Below, in pieces: positions 43,489 through 54,520 of a stretch of 64,000 nt of DNA. Each line of letters opens with the position of its first letter. The first letter of the stretch is position 1. Under the pieces are notes generated by a model. The model did no database searches and was not told the DNA's origin. It saw nothing but the letters and a program-made list of their open reading frames with translations. Source of the stretch: Erinaceus europaeus (Eukaryota; Chordata; Mammalia; Eulipotyphla; Erinaceidae); the NCBI RefSeq assembly GCF_950295315.1, contig NC_080177.1, forward strand, positions 84,944,716 through 85,008,715, read 5' to 3'. The position numbers and the translations under genes are program-made.

Positions 43489-43560
43489 GTGGATTCAGTT
43501 GGCTAGGAAGGATCATCAGTTTCCCCAATGAATAGGTACTCACGGGATGCACCACGGGAA

Positions 43561-43790
43561 GGTCGATCCAATGCATCCCACAGGGGACTTGTGTCCCCTG
43601 TTCCACAGTCACTCACCACCAGCAGAGCCAGCAGAGCCCTTGCTGCAGTCACACCTCCACTCCCCTGAGGCTCCCACCATTGTCTTCAGGGTTTCTCCAC
43701 AGGAAAGTGGAGCACATTCTCTTGCCTGGTTGACTTCTTCTGCTACCTAACTTTGCAGGCAGAAACCGGGCCCTCAGTGTCTCCCTGTTT
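43561..43790. other. Unassigned sequence upstream of the LINE
   Basis: This could be diverged 5' LINE sequence or unique DNA. No motif decides it. Confidence 0.3.
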
Positions 43791-44075
43791 CAACTATTTT
43801 TCCCCATTCTCCCTCTCTCCCCCTCCCTCCCCCTCCCCCCCTCTGTCTTTACTGAGGGGTAAATGATTTATAGTGCAGTCTTTGACATATGCAGAAAATT
43901 TAGCTTTCTCCCTCCCCCTCTTTCCTCTCCCCTTCCCGGAGTCCTTTGCTTTGGTGCAATACACTATCCTCTTTCTCCATCCCTTTCCTCCTTTTTCTTT
44001 CTTCTTTTCTTCCTTCGTTTTTTCTACCTTTATTTATCTTCGTCTTTTTCCCTCCCTCCCTTCCTTCCTTTCTAG
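43791..44075 (+). repeat. Polypyrimidine tracts flanking an L1 3' end
   Basis: Segments 43,795-43,850 and 43,975-44,075 are almost pure C/T on the plus strand. Between them (43,852-43,970) lies an antisense L1 3' end: TTTACTGAGGGGTAAATGAT, GGAGTCCTTTGCTTTGGTGC. That L1 segment is the single-copy counterpart of the 67-bp minisatellite unit. Confidence 0.8.
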
Positions 44076-44700
44076 TATCATAATAGTGTATATTTTTACA
44101 TTCCTTAGCTGTTTTAACATGGTTGCCTGTTGCCTTTCTTTAAGGATTCAGGTATAACCCCCAAAGGACTGTGTCTAATTATGCTCTAACTTAAGGGGGG
44201 CTGTTCTACTTGCCATCCTATCTCCTCTCTGTCCCTTATTTTCTCAGAAGCCTAGTTAGTTATTTGACTTCTTTCCTATTCTAATTGGGCGCCACACAGT
44301 GCTACCCTCTCGAGAGCTCTAATGTCAGCAGCTCCTTAGACAGAGTAAAATACTTCCAAATCTTGAAATAAGAAATGTTTGAATTCAAGTTGACATTCCT
44401 GCTATACACAGGAACAATATATTTGTTTAGTTCAGAGGAAATAGGTTCTGTAATGTTACCCAATTTAATCTATTTAAAGACCTTTGTTATATGTCAAAAT
44501 GTATAAACATCAATCATTTTCAAAGAGGCCTCTCAGGGCTGTTTAGAGAGACATACATTTAATCAGTGAACACATTAATAGCATAACTGCAGCTGTTGTT
44601 AATCCTGTAAAGGAAAGGCATAGACTACACTATTACTTTATTATGTTTTAAGTTGAATGCCATCTAAGGGGTGGGACCGTAAAGTTCTTATTTTAGATTA
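44076..44700. other. Unique AT-rich sequence
   Basis: Nothing recognised. Confidence 0.35.
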
Positions 44701-44704
44701 GTGG

Positions 44705-44905
44705 TAGGGGCTGGGTGGTGGCACACCTGACATGTCACCATGTACATGAACCTGGGTTCAAGTCCCTGGTTTCCACCTGCAGGGGGAAAATTGAACTAGT
44801 GGTGAGGCTTCAGGTGTCTCTCTTGATCTCTATTTCTCTATCCTCTATTCCATCAATTTCTCTTTGTCTCTATCCAAAGTAAATAAATAAATAAATAAAT
44901 AAAAT
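44705..44905 (+). mobile_element. Hedgehog SINE-A
   Basis: The head GGGGCTGGGTGGTGGCACAC and B-box GGTTCAAGTCCCTGG are followed by the core and CT body. The tail is (AAAT)n. Confidence 0.92.
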
Positions 44906-45061
44906 TGAAAATAGAATCCTGGTACATTAGGCTGTCTGCAACTTGGTAGGCAAGAGCTTGAATAACTTCTATCACACAAGTAGTAGTTAGGCCTTCTTTC
45001 TGTAAATCATAAGACTACTATTTTTCTTTCCAGGAGCTCTATCACACTGAGCTGATTTTTA

Positions 45062-45205
45062 TTTAATATATTATTATTGTCATTATTATTATTACTAGAG
45101 TACCTCTCAGCTCTGGTTTATGGTGGTGTAGGGGACTGAATCTGGGACTTCAGAGCCTCAGGTATGAAAGTCTTTTGTAGAACAATTATGCTGTCTCCTC
45201 TGCTC
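45062..45205 (-). mobile_element. tRNA-like SINE-C, minus strand
   Basis: AGAGTACCTCTCAGCTCTGG, GGACTGAATCTGGGACTTC, CCTCAGGTATGAAAGTC and ACAATTATGCTGTCTCC. Confidence 0.8.
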
Positions 45206-45228
45206 ATGTGCTGACTTTTTCAGATGGG

Positions 45229-45259
<31 letters not shown>

Positions 45260-45400
45260 GGAGAGAAACAGGAAAAGGAAGGATAGGCACCAAAGCATGA
45301 CCCTTCCTCCAGAACTGTGAGGACCAAGTTTGGACCTGGCCTTGTGCAGGACAAAATAGCCATCCTCCCAGGTGAATTAACTTGCTTGCCCTGAAAAACT
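45206..45400 (-). mobile_element. Old tRNA-like SINE with (GA)n, minus strand
   Basis: GCTGACTTTTTCAGATGGGG, a (GA)n tract (45,228-45,265), then GCACCAAAGCATGACCC. The layout is shared with 49,410-49,545. The head is diverged. Confidence 0.55.
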
Positions 45401-45419
45401 CTTTTGAGATTCAGTTATA

Positions 45420-45620
45420 AAAGAATGTTGTTATTTTAGAGAACTGGAGGGGATCATACTGAGTGAGACTGTCAGAAAGAGGAAGAGGAATACTGGATGT
45501 TGTCACTCACAGATGGCCTCTAAGAATCGGAGCAGAGGACAGTGCAGAGTGAATCCTCAATGGGTTTGTCACAGCAGATTGGAGACTCCGAAGGAGAAGG
45601 GATGGTTAAAAAAAAAAAAG
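45420..45620 (+). mobile_element. L1 3' UTR fragment with poly(A)
   Basis: GATCATACTGAGTGAGACTG, TCAGAAAGAGGAAGAGG and GTCACTCACAGATGGCC follow the L1 3' order. An A12 tract lies at 45,609-45,620. Confidence 0.75.
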
Positions 45621-45629
45621 AATGTTATT

Positions 45630-45661
45630 TTATTTATTTATTTATTTATTTATTTATTTGA
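45630..45661. repeat. (TTTA)n microsatellite
   Basis: Eight TTTA-type units just downstream of the L1 poly(A). Confidence 0.9.
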
Positions 45662-46254
45662 GAACAAGCAAGTGTTACTTATTGTTTAGTGTTACTTTTT
45701 GGACCAGTAGTTACAGAGTTTGCGTTTCAAAGGGGAACTCCAGTCAACTCGGAGATTTCTTAGTGAGATCAGGTGAGGGTTCTGGGGGTGAGAAAGGATC
45801 AGTGGTAAAGAGCGACAGTGCTGATCGGTTTTATCAGACACTGCTAGAAGAGCGATGAGACAGAAAGTGCTACTAGCATGAGGAAAATAGCATGTGCCAT
45901 TCTCACACAAAGCAGATTTCTTGTCATCCATCTATAGCTCCTTGGAAATACATGGCACATGTGCTGAGAATCGCTTTAGAGAATAGCTAGAAAGGTGCAG
46001 GAATGTAGAATTAGACCTTTTTTTTTTTTTTTTTTGGTCTTTAAACTATTCATGGCTTGATGTGTTTACTCGGGTCAACTTACGGTCCAATCTAATTCAG
46101 AAAATTTTCCAAAGTCACACATTTCCCTGAAGAACATGTCAAGGAAGTAATAGTTTAAAGACAAAAAAGAAAAAAAAAAAAAGCCAGGTTTGGTCATTTT
46201 AGTCATCTCTGGGACTTCACTGATTTATGCTTTTTCAGAGAGATAAATAATAGA
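45662..46254. other. Mostly unique sequence
   Basis: Contains a T17 tract at 46,019-46,035 and an A-rich tract near 46,165-46,180. No gene recognised. Confidence 0.35.
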
Positions 46255-46380
46255 GGATAGATGATAGATAGATAGATAGATAGATAGATGGAAAATAGGT
46301 AGATAGATGATAGAGATAAATAGAGATAGATGATAGATGAAAGATAGGTAGGTAGATAGGTAGATAGATAGAGATAGATG

Positions 46381-46421
<41 letters not shown>

Positions 46422-46425
46422 TGAT
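46255..46425. repeat. Imperfect (GATA)n and (GA)n microsatellite
   Basis: GATA blocks at 46,260-46,288 and 46,376-46,400 are separated by decayed GATA/GGTA units. A (GA)n tract follows. Confidence 0.95.
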
Positions 46426-46530
46426 AGAGAGAAGGAGAGAAACCTCTGCACCTAAGCTGTCCTCAGTGAAGTGGGGGAGGGGGACAGGCTCAAACCTTCT
46501 CATTCTCCAAGCTGTTTTTCTTGTCTGCTC
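46426..46530 (-). mobile_element. Truncated, diverged hedgehog SINE, minus strand
   Basis: GAGAGAAACCTCTGCACCTA, AGTGAAGTGGGGGAGGG and GGCTCAAACCTTCTC are the remains of the core and B-box. The GATA tract occupies the expected body. Confidence 0.5.
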
Positions 46531-46924
46531 TAGAGCAATGATTCTGAAGTAGATGAGAAGGATTTTGAACCTCAGGAGACATAAGACAAGATCTGGATAT
46601 AGTTTGGACTGTAATTGTGGGTAGATTTCAGGACTGGCGATGGTGCAGGGGGAGCTGTTGGTAACCAGTGGGTAGAATCTAGCAACACTGTTGGTCATTC
46701 TATAAGCCACAAAGAAGACCCTCAAAGTCAAATTTTGGCTCAAATGCCAAGGACAGCAAGCTTGAGAAATAGTACTCAAGAGGAAAGTGACCTGACAGCA
46801 TAGTGGCCAGGCCATTAGTGGAGAACAGAAAGCTGGTCAGTCATGTGGGTGACTGACTACTCCATGCACCCAACTTTGTTTTCAGTATACTGGGAGAAGG
46901 GGGCCTGAGAAGGGGGCTCACCGA

Positions 46925-47112
46925 GTTAAGTGCACACGTGTCAGTGTTCAGGTACCTGGCTTTATCCCTGTCCCCATCTGCAGAAGGAAGCTTCATGAGT
47001 GGGGAAGCAGAGTTGCAGGTTTCTCTTTCTCTCTTTTTTATTTACTTTTTTTTTCTACTTCTCTCTTCACCCCCTTCCAAGTTCTCTCTGACTCTAATCA
47101 AAATAAACACAC
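46925..47112 (+). mobile_element. Diverged hedgehog SINE-A
   Basis: GAGTTAAGTGCACACGTG, CATCTGCAGAAGGAAGCTTC and GAAGCAGAGTTGCAGG precede a CT-rich body and an AAAATAAACACACAAAAATG tail. Confidence 0.8.
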
Positions 47113-48150
47113 AAAAATGAATTTTAAAAGTAGAATAAAGTAAAAAAGAAATACTCGGTGAAAACTTGTAAAGCTAACTGAAATTCCTTCCAAATCCCTT
47201 TTGATGCTCAGTTTCAGCACGTTGTATATCAGACATCTGTCACCATAACTAGAATTCCTTTCAGAAATGCAGAGCACATAGCAAGTGCATAGATAGGTAT
47301 GTTCCTTGCATATAGACATCGGTCGTCTTGACTCTTCATTTCAAATGACTTTAGGTTATAGAGAAGCAAGTATGTTTTAATTTATAAAGGCTTGACCCTT
47401 GCCTTTCCTGGAATTATTCTGTGTAATACGATTATATAGTTCTCCGCAAGTCCAACCTCCGATACCTCTCATTCCTGCATAGTTAGTAGTGAAATGATAC
47501 AATCTCCTATGAATATTACTGATTCAACTTCCGTGTGGTAATTAACATGTCATGGAAGAGATTTATTTTCTCTCAAATCGCTATGACATACTACTTCAAG
47601 TGAAACGATTGTGTGGCAATTCTTTCTCTAAGTCGGGCTGATAACCTCATTTCCTTGATACTGGGAGCCGAAATAAATATGGCGATACTTCACTTTATAG
47701 ATTCGTTTTCAAGTAGTGCACATGAATGCACACATGTTAAAAAGCCAAAAATGAAATGTAACTACCTTTGTGATTGATCATTTTAATTTAATTTTTATTT
47801 GAAGTACATGACTGTCAGATAAGAATTAATTCATTTTACTTTTTACTTTTTCCAACTCCATCTAATTATTTAGGGTTTTCTTATGGGTCTTTTTTTTTAA
47901 ATTCCGAGATCAAAATAGTAATAGATGAAATGCTCTTTAACTTCCCTAATGGCTATTATTCCTTTCCTATAAAATGTGTCTACACGGCACTTAGTCATTT
48001 TTCTGAGTTGGGCGTGCTTCCCATGGAGTTCCTCTGGTGTCTAAGGGGAGTCTTCCTTGGCCGGGAACGTAGGTCTCCTGGGAGGGCGGGTGATGCGCGA
48101 CACCCCGATGGGAGCCTCTCCTCGTGGCACTGGGGAGAGTTTCTCTCTCT
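47113..48150. other. Unique sequence
   Basis: About 1 kb with no recognised repeat or gene. Confidence 0.4.
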
Positions 48151-48157
48151 CTTTTTT

Positions 48158-48432
48158 TTTTTATAACGATTTTTAAAATATTTATTTATCTATTCCCTTT
48201 TGTTGTCCTTGTTGTTTTATTGCTGTAGTTATTATTGATGTCATTGTTGTTGGATAGGACAGAGAGAAATGGAGAGAGGGAGAGAGAAAGACAGACACCT
48301 GCAGACCTGCTTCACCATCTGTGAAGTGACTCCCCTGCAGGTGGGGAGCCGGGGGCTCGAACCGGGGTCCTCATGCCGGTCCTTGCGCTTCGTGCCATGT
48401 GTGCTTAACCCGCTGCACTACTGCCTGACTCC
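48158..48432 (-). mobile_element. Hedgehog SINE-B, minus strand
   Basis: The reversed tail (TCCCTTTTGTTGTCCTTGTT), GA body, CACCTGCAGACCTGCTTCAC core, GGCTCGAACCGGGGTCC B-box and head are all near consensus. Confidence 0.94.
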
Positions 48433-48436
48433 CTCT

Positions 48437-48645
48437 TTTCCTTTGTTTAACTTTATTTTATTTGATAGATGAGAGAGAAATTGAGATGTGGAGATAGAGA
48501 GGGAGAGAGAGACAGAGTGACCCCTGCAGCCCTGCTTCACCACTTGTGAGGCTGTCCCCCTGCAGGTGGGGACTGGGGGCTTGAACCTGGGTCCTTGTGC
48601 CCTGTCACCTGTGCACTCAACCAGGGGTGCCACTGCCTGCCTCCC
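48437..48645 (-). mobile_element. Hedgehog SINE-A, minus strand
   Basis: GAGAGAAATTGAGATGTGGA, CCCCTGCAGCCCTGCTTCAC, CCCCCTGCAGGTGGGGACTG and the reversed head TCAACCAGGGGTGCCACTGC. It sits head-to-tail with the preceding SINE-B. Confidence 0.92.
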
Positions 48646-48731
48646 CCTTTTTATCACTGTAAACTAGTTTTGAATGTCTATGGGTTAGTTGATCATCATT
48701 TGTGTTTGGCTTCTGTTAGTTTGCATCATTT

Positions 48732-49214
48732 GGGAACTGCCGGGATAGCCTGAGGGTCCTTCTTCCCGAGCCGGTGCTCTCTGGGTTGGAGAGAACTCAA
48801 CTGGAGCCGATCTAGGCTGCTGCATGGGAGAGGGATCAGGAACTCGTGCCGCACCAACTTCCGCAGGAGATACACTCTGGAACTCTCGGAGCCGGAAAGC
48901 AATTTCCAAGTGTCTTTAATCAGAAGAGCAGCTGTTTTTATACTCTCCAAGTAGGGTGGAAACAGGATGTGACATAGAGAGGGTGGAGAGAAAAGTGACT
49001 GGTGAAAATCAGAGTGTGACAAAGAAGGGATCAGTGTGTGACAAGGAGGGGGTGGAGCAGGAGAGAATCCTATCATTGAACCACCAATGCCCTGGAGTGC
49101 TTTATGTAAAAGTGATTTATGTAAATAGACCAAAGCTTTGGATCAGTAAAATCCCTATATAGGCATATGGTTAAGCAGAAGCCAGGGGGAGCTGGCAACT
49201 ACCCAACAGGGAAC
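48732..49214 (-). mobile_element. Solo LTR 2, class II-like ERV, 6-bp target duplication, minus strand
   Basis: The LTR spans 48,738-49,208. On the minus strand it starts TGTTGGGTAG and ends CCGGCA. GGGAAC is duplicated at 48,732-48,737 and 49,209-49,214. A TATA-like GTATAAAAAC (48,934-48,943, minus) and ATTAAA (48,915-48,920, minus) give orientation. The U3 text ATCCTGTTTCCACCCTACTT is shared with solo LTR 1, so both belong to related families. Confidence 0.9.
48915..48943 (-). promoter_or_regulatory. TATA box and ATTAAA signal of solo LTR 2
   Basis: On the minus strand GTATAAAAAC is followed 14 bp later by ATTAAA. No activity can be inferred. Confidence 0.6.
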
Positions 49215-49389
49215 TTAACGCCGTTCCTTGGCACATCGGTTGTTTCCTTTCATAAATATTTAACATTAGTGCATCTACTTTCTTGTTCGTTGACATTTGA
49301 ATTTTGCTAAAGGTGGCATGCTGTGAATGAACCTTCTATAAACTCCTGTGTCCACATTTTTGTGAGGAAATATCATTTTTTTAATTTAT

Positions 49390-49545
49390 TTTCCATCACT
49401 GGAGTGCCACTACTCTGGGCTGACTTTTTCAAACAGGAAGAGGGACAGAGAAGCAGAGTCTGAGAGGAAGGAGAGACACCACCACATTGAAGACTCCCTG
49501 CACTGCACTGGGGGTGGGAGCCAGGTGCAGACCTCAGTGGCAAAG
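49390..49545 (-). mobile_element. Old tRNA-like SINE, minus strand
   Basis: CATCACTGGAGTGCCACTAC, GGCTGACTTTTTCAAACAG and AGACACCACCACATTG. It is diverged, with the same layout as 45,206-45,400. Confidence 0.5.
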
Positions 49546-49948
49546 GAAAAGGACCAGGCAGGCCCCTCCCAAGTAAGCTCTCTTACTGAACTTGCTTTTT
49601 TCCGTGGGGCATATCCTGAGAAGTAGTTTCTAGGCTGAGTGTCAGATACATACCTACCGTTTAAAGAACCTAGCCTGAGAGGGGGGGTGCACATGCACAG
49701 AACCTTGCTGGTGACTGCATGTGGTTTGGGACTGCACCACTAATCTGTAAGTTAGAATTACAATAATAAATGATAATTCTATAACAGGTTATATGATTCC
49801 TGTATTTACTACATATTGCTTATACATACTATATAATGTTATATATAACATATCATATATTAACTGTATATATTTATATAATGGATAATTAATATATTCA
49901 AAATAAGTATGTTTAAATATAATTATTAATGATTAATAGTAAAGTTTT
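49546..49948. other. Unique, very AT-rich sequence
   Basis: 49,760-49,950 is about 85% A+T with many ATATAT runs. Nothing else recognised. Confidence 0.35.
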
Positions 49949-50274
49949 AAAGATAATTTAAAATTTTTTAAAGATTGAAAAAAAACTATTTATTCCCTTT
50001 TTTTGACCTTATTTTATTGTTGTAATTATTGTTGTTATTGATATCATCATTGTTGGATAGGACAGAGAGAAAATGGAGATGAGAGAGGAAGACAGAGAGG
50101 GGGAGAGAAAGACAGACACCTGCAGACCTGCTTCACCGCCTGTGAAGCGACTCCCCTGCAGGTGGGGAGCCGGGGTGGGGGCTCTAACCCGGATCTTTAT
50201 AATTGTCCTGTGCTTTGCTCCGCCTGCACTTAACCTACTGCGCTACCGTCCAACTCGCTAAAGATAATTTAAAA
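49949..50274 (-). mobile_element. Hedgehog SINE-B with target duplication, minus strand
   Basis: AAAGATAATTTAAAA is repeated exactly at 49,949-49,963 and 50,260-50,274. The core, GA body and head are near consensus. Confidence 0.96.
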
Positions 50275-50304
50275 GCAAAAGAACTAACCTACTTATTATT
50301 TTAT

Positions 50305-51085
50305 TAAACTCTTTTCTTATTGATTAATAATGATCGACAAAACCATAGGATAAGAGGGGTACAAATTCCACACAGTTCCCACCACCAGAGTTCCATGATC
50401 CATCCCTCCTTTGGAAGCTTTCCTATTCTTTGTCCCGCTGGGAGCATGGACCACGATCATTATGAGATGCAGAAGGTGGGAGTTCTGGCTTCTGTAATTG
50501 CCTCTCCACTGCACCTGGGCATTGGCAGGTGGATCCACACTCCCAGCCTGTTTCTGATTTTCCTTAGTGGGGCAGGGCTCTGGGGAGGTGAGGTTCTGGG
50601 ACATATTGGTGAGGTTGCCTGCCCAGGGAAGTCAGGTTGGCATCATGGTAGCATCTCCAATTTGGTGACTGAAAAGCAGTAAGACATAAGGCAAATCAAA
50701 GTGTTTAATAATTAGGAACCTTAAGGCAAAAATATAGCAGATGAGATTTGAGTATCTGCATTTTGGAAAAAGCTAGCAGGTCTATTTTAGATATATTCCA
50801 AGGGGCCCATGACTTTACTAATTTTTGCCTGAGCCTGACAGCTAACATGCAGATGTGCTAAAGGTATTTTCTATAAAGAGGTGGTGTCAGAGTTGGGAAT
50901 AGGACTAGAAAGCTGGATCAGGGAAGAGCGTAGCTCCCAAATCTGGGAAGAGTGTATAAATACCTTTAACTGTAAACCCATTGATTTGATCCGGGAGCCT
51001 GTGTGACCCCTGCTTCCCTGTAGGTCTGAGCTCCTATTCCGTGGTCACAGCTGGGAACATTCCAGGCTGCGTGACCCACTTATTC
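50305..51085 (-). mobile_element. Family F retroposon, minus strand
   Basis: The plus strand holds ACCATAGGATAAGAGGGGTA, TTCCCACCACCAGAGTTCC, CTGGCTTCTGTAATTGCCTC, GGGGCAGGGCTCTGGGGAGG and CCTGAGCCTGACAGCTAAC. It runs to about 51,085, about 780 bp in all. Confidence 0.87.
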
Positions 51086-51584
51086 TAAGGGTGGTGCCTT
51101 TTTACAGAGTTATGTGAGAATGCCAGTTATTTTACACCTCTGACAACCCAGTATGTGTGTTCTGTCCAAAATTTGAGTTTCCTTGGTTACTAATCAGCTA
51201 ATCACACTGACTATCTTTTCATTTGCTTAATTCTTTTCCATGTTTCTGCCTTTCTGAACAAGATTTACTGTAGAAACCCTTTGCCCATTTTAGACGACTT
51301 ATCAATTATGGATAAAAAGTCCTTTGTGAATATTTTCTCTCATTCTGTGGCTTTCTTTTCATTTTCTTAATGATGGCATTTCATGAGAAATACTTCAAAT
51401 GTTAATAAATGCCATTTTAAAATATGTTATTTTATGGTTTTTATCAAATGAGTCTTTCTCTACTTCAAGGCTATGAAGATCTTCTCTTTTTTCATACTCT
51501 TGCAATTAGATATGCTTTCTTTTTGTGCGTGTATTTTGTTTATGTCCCTGGACTTTTGAATCTTTAGAATTATTTTACTGAGGG

Positions 51585-51722
51585 GTGGGGACATATCTCA
51601 GAAGTTTATCCATGGAGTTGTATGCTTGATGGCCCAGAGGTGCTAGGTTCTATCACTGCTTCCACTATCTACCAGAGATGAGAGGTGCTCTCATCTCTCT
51701 ATCTCTCAAATAAATCTTAGAA
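51585..51722 (+). mobile_element. tRNA-like SINE inserted in ancient L1
   Basis: GGTGGGGACATATCTCAGAA, B-box-like AGGTTCTATCACTGC and TCTCATCTCTCTATCTC end in AAATAAATC. Confidence 0.6.
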
Positions 51723-51870
51723 TTTAAATTTATTGAGAAAAGTTAGCCTGCAAATCTTGGTTGAAAAATTCTGACCTTATACTTTTACATTCTATCCTGA
51801 ATTCCAGATCGTCCAACTGATCTCTATAACCCTTCATACTACACACACACACATAGTTATTATAGCTCTA

Positions 51871-52459
51871 TATTATTGTTGAATTTTGTGCCCTGACATC
51901 AACCTGAAGTGAAAAGAGAGACTCATAGACATAATGGAGAAGGTGTACCCAGAGGGACTGCCTCCTGGGTAGTTCTACACAGACAAAGAGACCCACCTAT
52001 GCAGCCCTGCACCAAAGTCTGGGCTCCTTTAATTGGTGCTTAGTATACTTACAGCAGAGAAGACAGAAGTTCAAAGCAAGCTAGTCAAGCAGAAACAATT
52101 CAGAGCAGAATGTATGTTCTATGCAACTCTTACAGGAGTGTTCTGATTCCCGTTTCATACTCAGGGCCCAGCTGTACAGACAGCATGTCATCAGCCTTCC
52201 ATGCTTATCATCCACCCTGCTGTCCTGACCTTTTGCTAAAGGAAGCATGGTTCTCACCAGAGGTGCAGGGGAGACTATAGCCCCTGGGAGTCTTTGCTCC
52301 AGACCATTCTTTCTGTGACAGACAACATGCACCCACCTTACCCCAGGCCGCAAGAACTAGAGTGAAGTCCATAGTTCACGTGCGCCATTAAGTGAGCTCA
52401 AAGTCACTCTCTACACAGGCTTATTCCCAGCCCTTCTTTCTGTGTTCTCAACATATGAT
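51871..52459 (-). mobile_element. Solo LTR 3 (probable), minus strand
   Basis: Proposed limits are 51,877-52,453. On the minus strand it runs TGTTGAGAAC to AATTCAACA, with TGTTGA/TCAACA inverted ends and an internal AATTAAAGG. The flanks TATTAT (51,871-51,876) and TATGAT (52,454-52,459) would be a 6-bp duplication with one mismatch. The L1 text resumes across it, which supports an insertion. Confidence 0.65.
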
Positions 52460-52880
52460 GGATTTCAATTAATTAGTATAAGTTGTAAGAATTTATTTTC
52501 TTTCACAAGATTACCTTGGCTTTTCGAGGTCATTCACAACTCAGTATTAATGAGCTTAATCATCAGCTTCTCAAATTGTCCCAGAAAGTTTTTTTGACTT
52601 TTGGGAGTAAATGCTTTCAACCTATAGATCTGTTTGCAGTTAATATTTAAATAATATTGAGTTTTCTGCTGAGTGAACATGGTATCTCTTTATTTAATTT
52701 CTTTTAACAACGTTTTCTAGACTTTAGATATGTTATAAACTTTGCAGTAAATGTTGATTTCTTTTTTTCACTATTGTGAAGGGAGCGTTTATATTCTATC
52801 AGTTGTTCACCATTACTATATTATGTGAACATGATTATGTATCTTAATTCTGGGGCATTCATTGGCATTCTACAAAAAAA

Positions 52881-53238
52881 AAAGGTCACAACTGAAACAG
52901 ATAATAGCTAATTTGATCACACAATATAGAGGCTGAGATCTAACAATTATTCACCTGCAAGTCAGAGACCTAAAATGTTGGTAGCATATTTTCAGTCTAA
53001 ATCTAAAGACTAGGGACATCCAACACAGAAAACTAAGCTTTCAGAAAGAGGAAACATTCTCCCATCTTTCTGTTCCTTTCTGAACCTCAGTAGATTAAAT
53101 GACAATCTGTTTGCTAGTTCTACACACTTGTGTAAATCTCACCCAGAAACATCCTTACAGACACCTGCAGAAATAATGTTTCACCAAGTAGCAGGCACTC
53201 CTTAATTCAGACAAGTTGCCATAAAAAACTAAACACTA
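52881..53238. other. Unique sequence
   Basis: Nothing recognised. Confidence 0.35.
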
Positions 53239-53487
53239 AAAAGTTCATCCTTGTGCGGGCTAGTGTTGGCACACCTGGTTAAACACACACATTATAGTGT
53301 GTAAGGACTCAGGTTCAAGCCCCTGGTCCCCGCCTGCAGGGAGGAAGCTTCATGAGTGCTGAAGCAGGACTGCAGGTATCTCTGTCTCTCTTCTTGTCTG
53401 TCCTCTCCTTCCGTCTCAGTTTCGCTGTATCTCTATCCAATAATAAAGAAATAAATAAAAATATAACTTACAAAAGTTCACCCTTGT
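53239..53487 (+). mobile_element. Hedgehog SINE-A with target duplication
   Basis: AAAAGTTCATCCTTGT (53,239-53,254) recurs with one mismatch at 53,472-53,487. The head, B-box GGTTCAAGCCCCTGG, core and an AATAAAGAAATAAATAAAAA tail are present. Confidence 0.95.
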
Positions 53488-54355
53488 CATCTTGGTGTCG
53501 ACAGCTATGTTCTCGAGCAGTAGTTGATTTCCAAGTAAATAATAGGAGGTTCTACCTAACGTGAAGCCACTCTTCTGTGCACAAATGTAAGTATCCCACC
53601 TCCTCCTGAAGACAAGAGGCCAAGCCCATGGGTGATGGTCCTCTTCTTCCTGGCATCCTATAGCATAGTGTGTTTAATATAAACTTCAAAATGCTTAGCT
53701 CCCTGGAAGGTGACATGCGGGTAGAGCCCAGGACCTACACATTGCAGGGAAGTTCCATTCGCTTGTTACAACTTTCCAAGTCATGTTCTTTCCAGGTCTC
53801 TGACCATCCAGCTTCCTAGTGGCTTGTGTCTGTTGATAGGTGCCATGTGTAAGGCTATCATTTGTCTACTCTCTCCCCAGGCAAAATGAACAAACAGCCA
53901 AGTGTATTTCTTGGAGTCTTACCCAGTAGGAAGATTTACCTTCTCAATAATTATTCATGGATGTTGTAAAAAAAAAAAAAAAGAGAAAGAGAGAGCTATA
54001 TATAGAGAGAGAGCTAGAGAAGTTGTTTACACATGATGACTGTGCAGAATAGTCCCCTCAGGCTAGTCTTTGGCCATGTGTGCGGGCTGGGAGACGGCCC
54101 TGTCAGGAGAATGGGGAGCCTGCACTGCTAGGTCACCTGGAGAACACACTTGTGTTTTCAGAGTCCATCGTGTGGCTGTTTCCACTTGGTGATAGGCGCT
54201 GCTGTGTCTCCCCAACTTTGAGTCTGCTCAGACAACAGCCAGTTCATATCGCACATCTGATCTGATGCTAACATGGTCACCCACCGGGAAACATTCAAGT
54301 CTCCACGGAGGCCCAGTAGCAGATCAAGAATGTTTTTGTGTTGTTGCTTGGTTGG
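53488..54355. other. Unique sequence
   Basis: Contains an A15/GA/TA microsatellite at 53,969-54,018. No gene recognised. Confidence 0.35.
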
Positions 54356-54359
54356 TTTA

Positions 54360-54520
54360 TTTTATTTTTATTTATTTTTTTAACTTAAAACATTTTTTTT
54401 TTACCAGTATACTGCTTAACTCTGGCTGATGGTGGTGCTGGAGACTGAGACCGGGACCTTGGAGCCTCAGACATGACAGTCTTTTGCAGAACCATTATAT
54501 TATCTCCACAACTCCTAGAA
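54360..54520 (-). mobile_element. tRNA-like SINE-C, minus strand
   Basis: T-rich tail complement, ACCAGTATACTGCTTAACTC, GGTGGTGCTGGAGACTGAG, GAGCCTCAGACATGACAGTC and AACCATTATATTATCTCC. Confidence 0.78.

Larger units (their letters stand above)
40646..43560 (-). mobile_element. Vingi-like (Jockey/Ingi-type) non-LTR retrotransposon, 5'-truncated, minus strand
   Basis: One polyprotein covers, in order on the minus strand, an APE-type endonuclease, a linker, a reverse transcriptase with YADD, and a C-terminal Cys/His-containing tail ending at a natural-looking stop (40,721-40,723). The order and motifs are those of Jockey/Ingi/Vingi-type LINEs, not of L1 or BovB. The N-terminal part of the endonuclease is missing or unreadable upstream of 43,488, so the copy is 5'-truncated. 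The frame is broken at about 42,540 (shift), about 42,504 (stop), about 41,340 (shift) and again in the tail. The 3' UTR is under 100 bp. Vingi is known as a young family in hedgehogs; clade assignment here is by recognition and needs a phylogeny. Confidence 0.85.
51110..52880 (-). mobile_element. Ancient L1 ORF2-end / 3' region, split by a SINE and an LTR, minus strand
   Basis: The plus strand carries diverged antisense L1 text: CCCTTTGCCCATTTTAGACG, TTTTCTCTCATTCTGTGGC, TATTATAGCTCTATATTATT, ACAAGATTACCTTGGCTTTT and GAGTGAACATGGTATCTC. The order follows the antisense L1 3' half. A SINE (51,585-51,722) and LTR 3 interrupt it, so it predates both. Confidence 0.65.

Noticed and set aside
43863..44157. 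Open frames in the T/C-rich region
   Set aside because: They arise from polypyrimidine tracts and an antisense L1 3' end.
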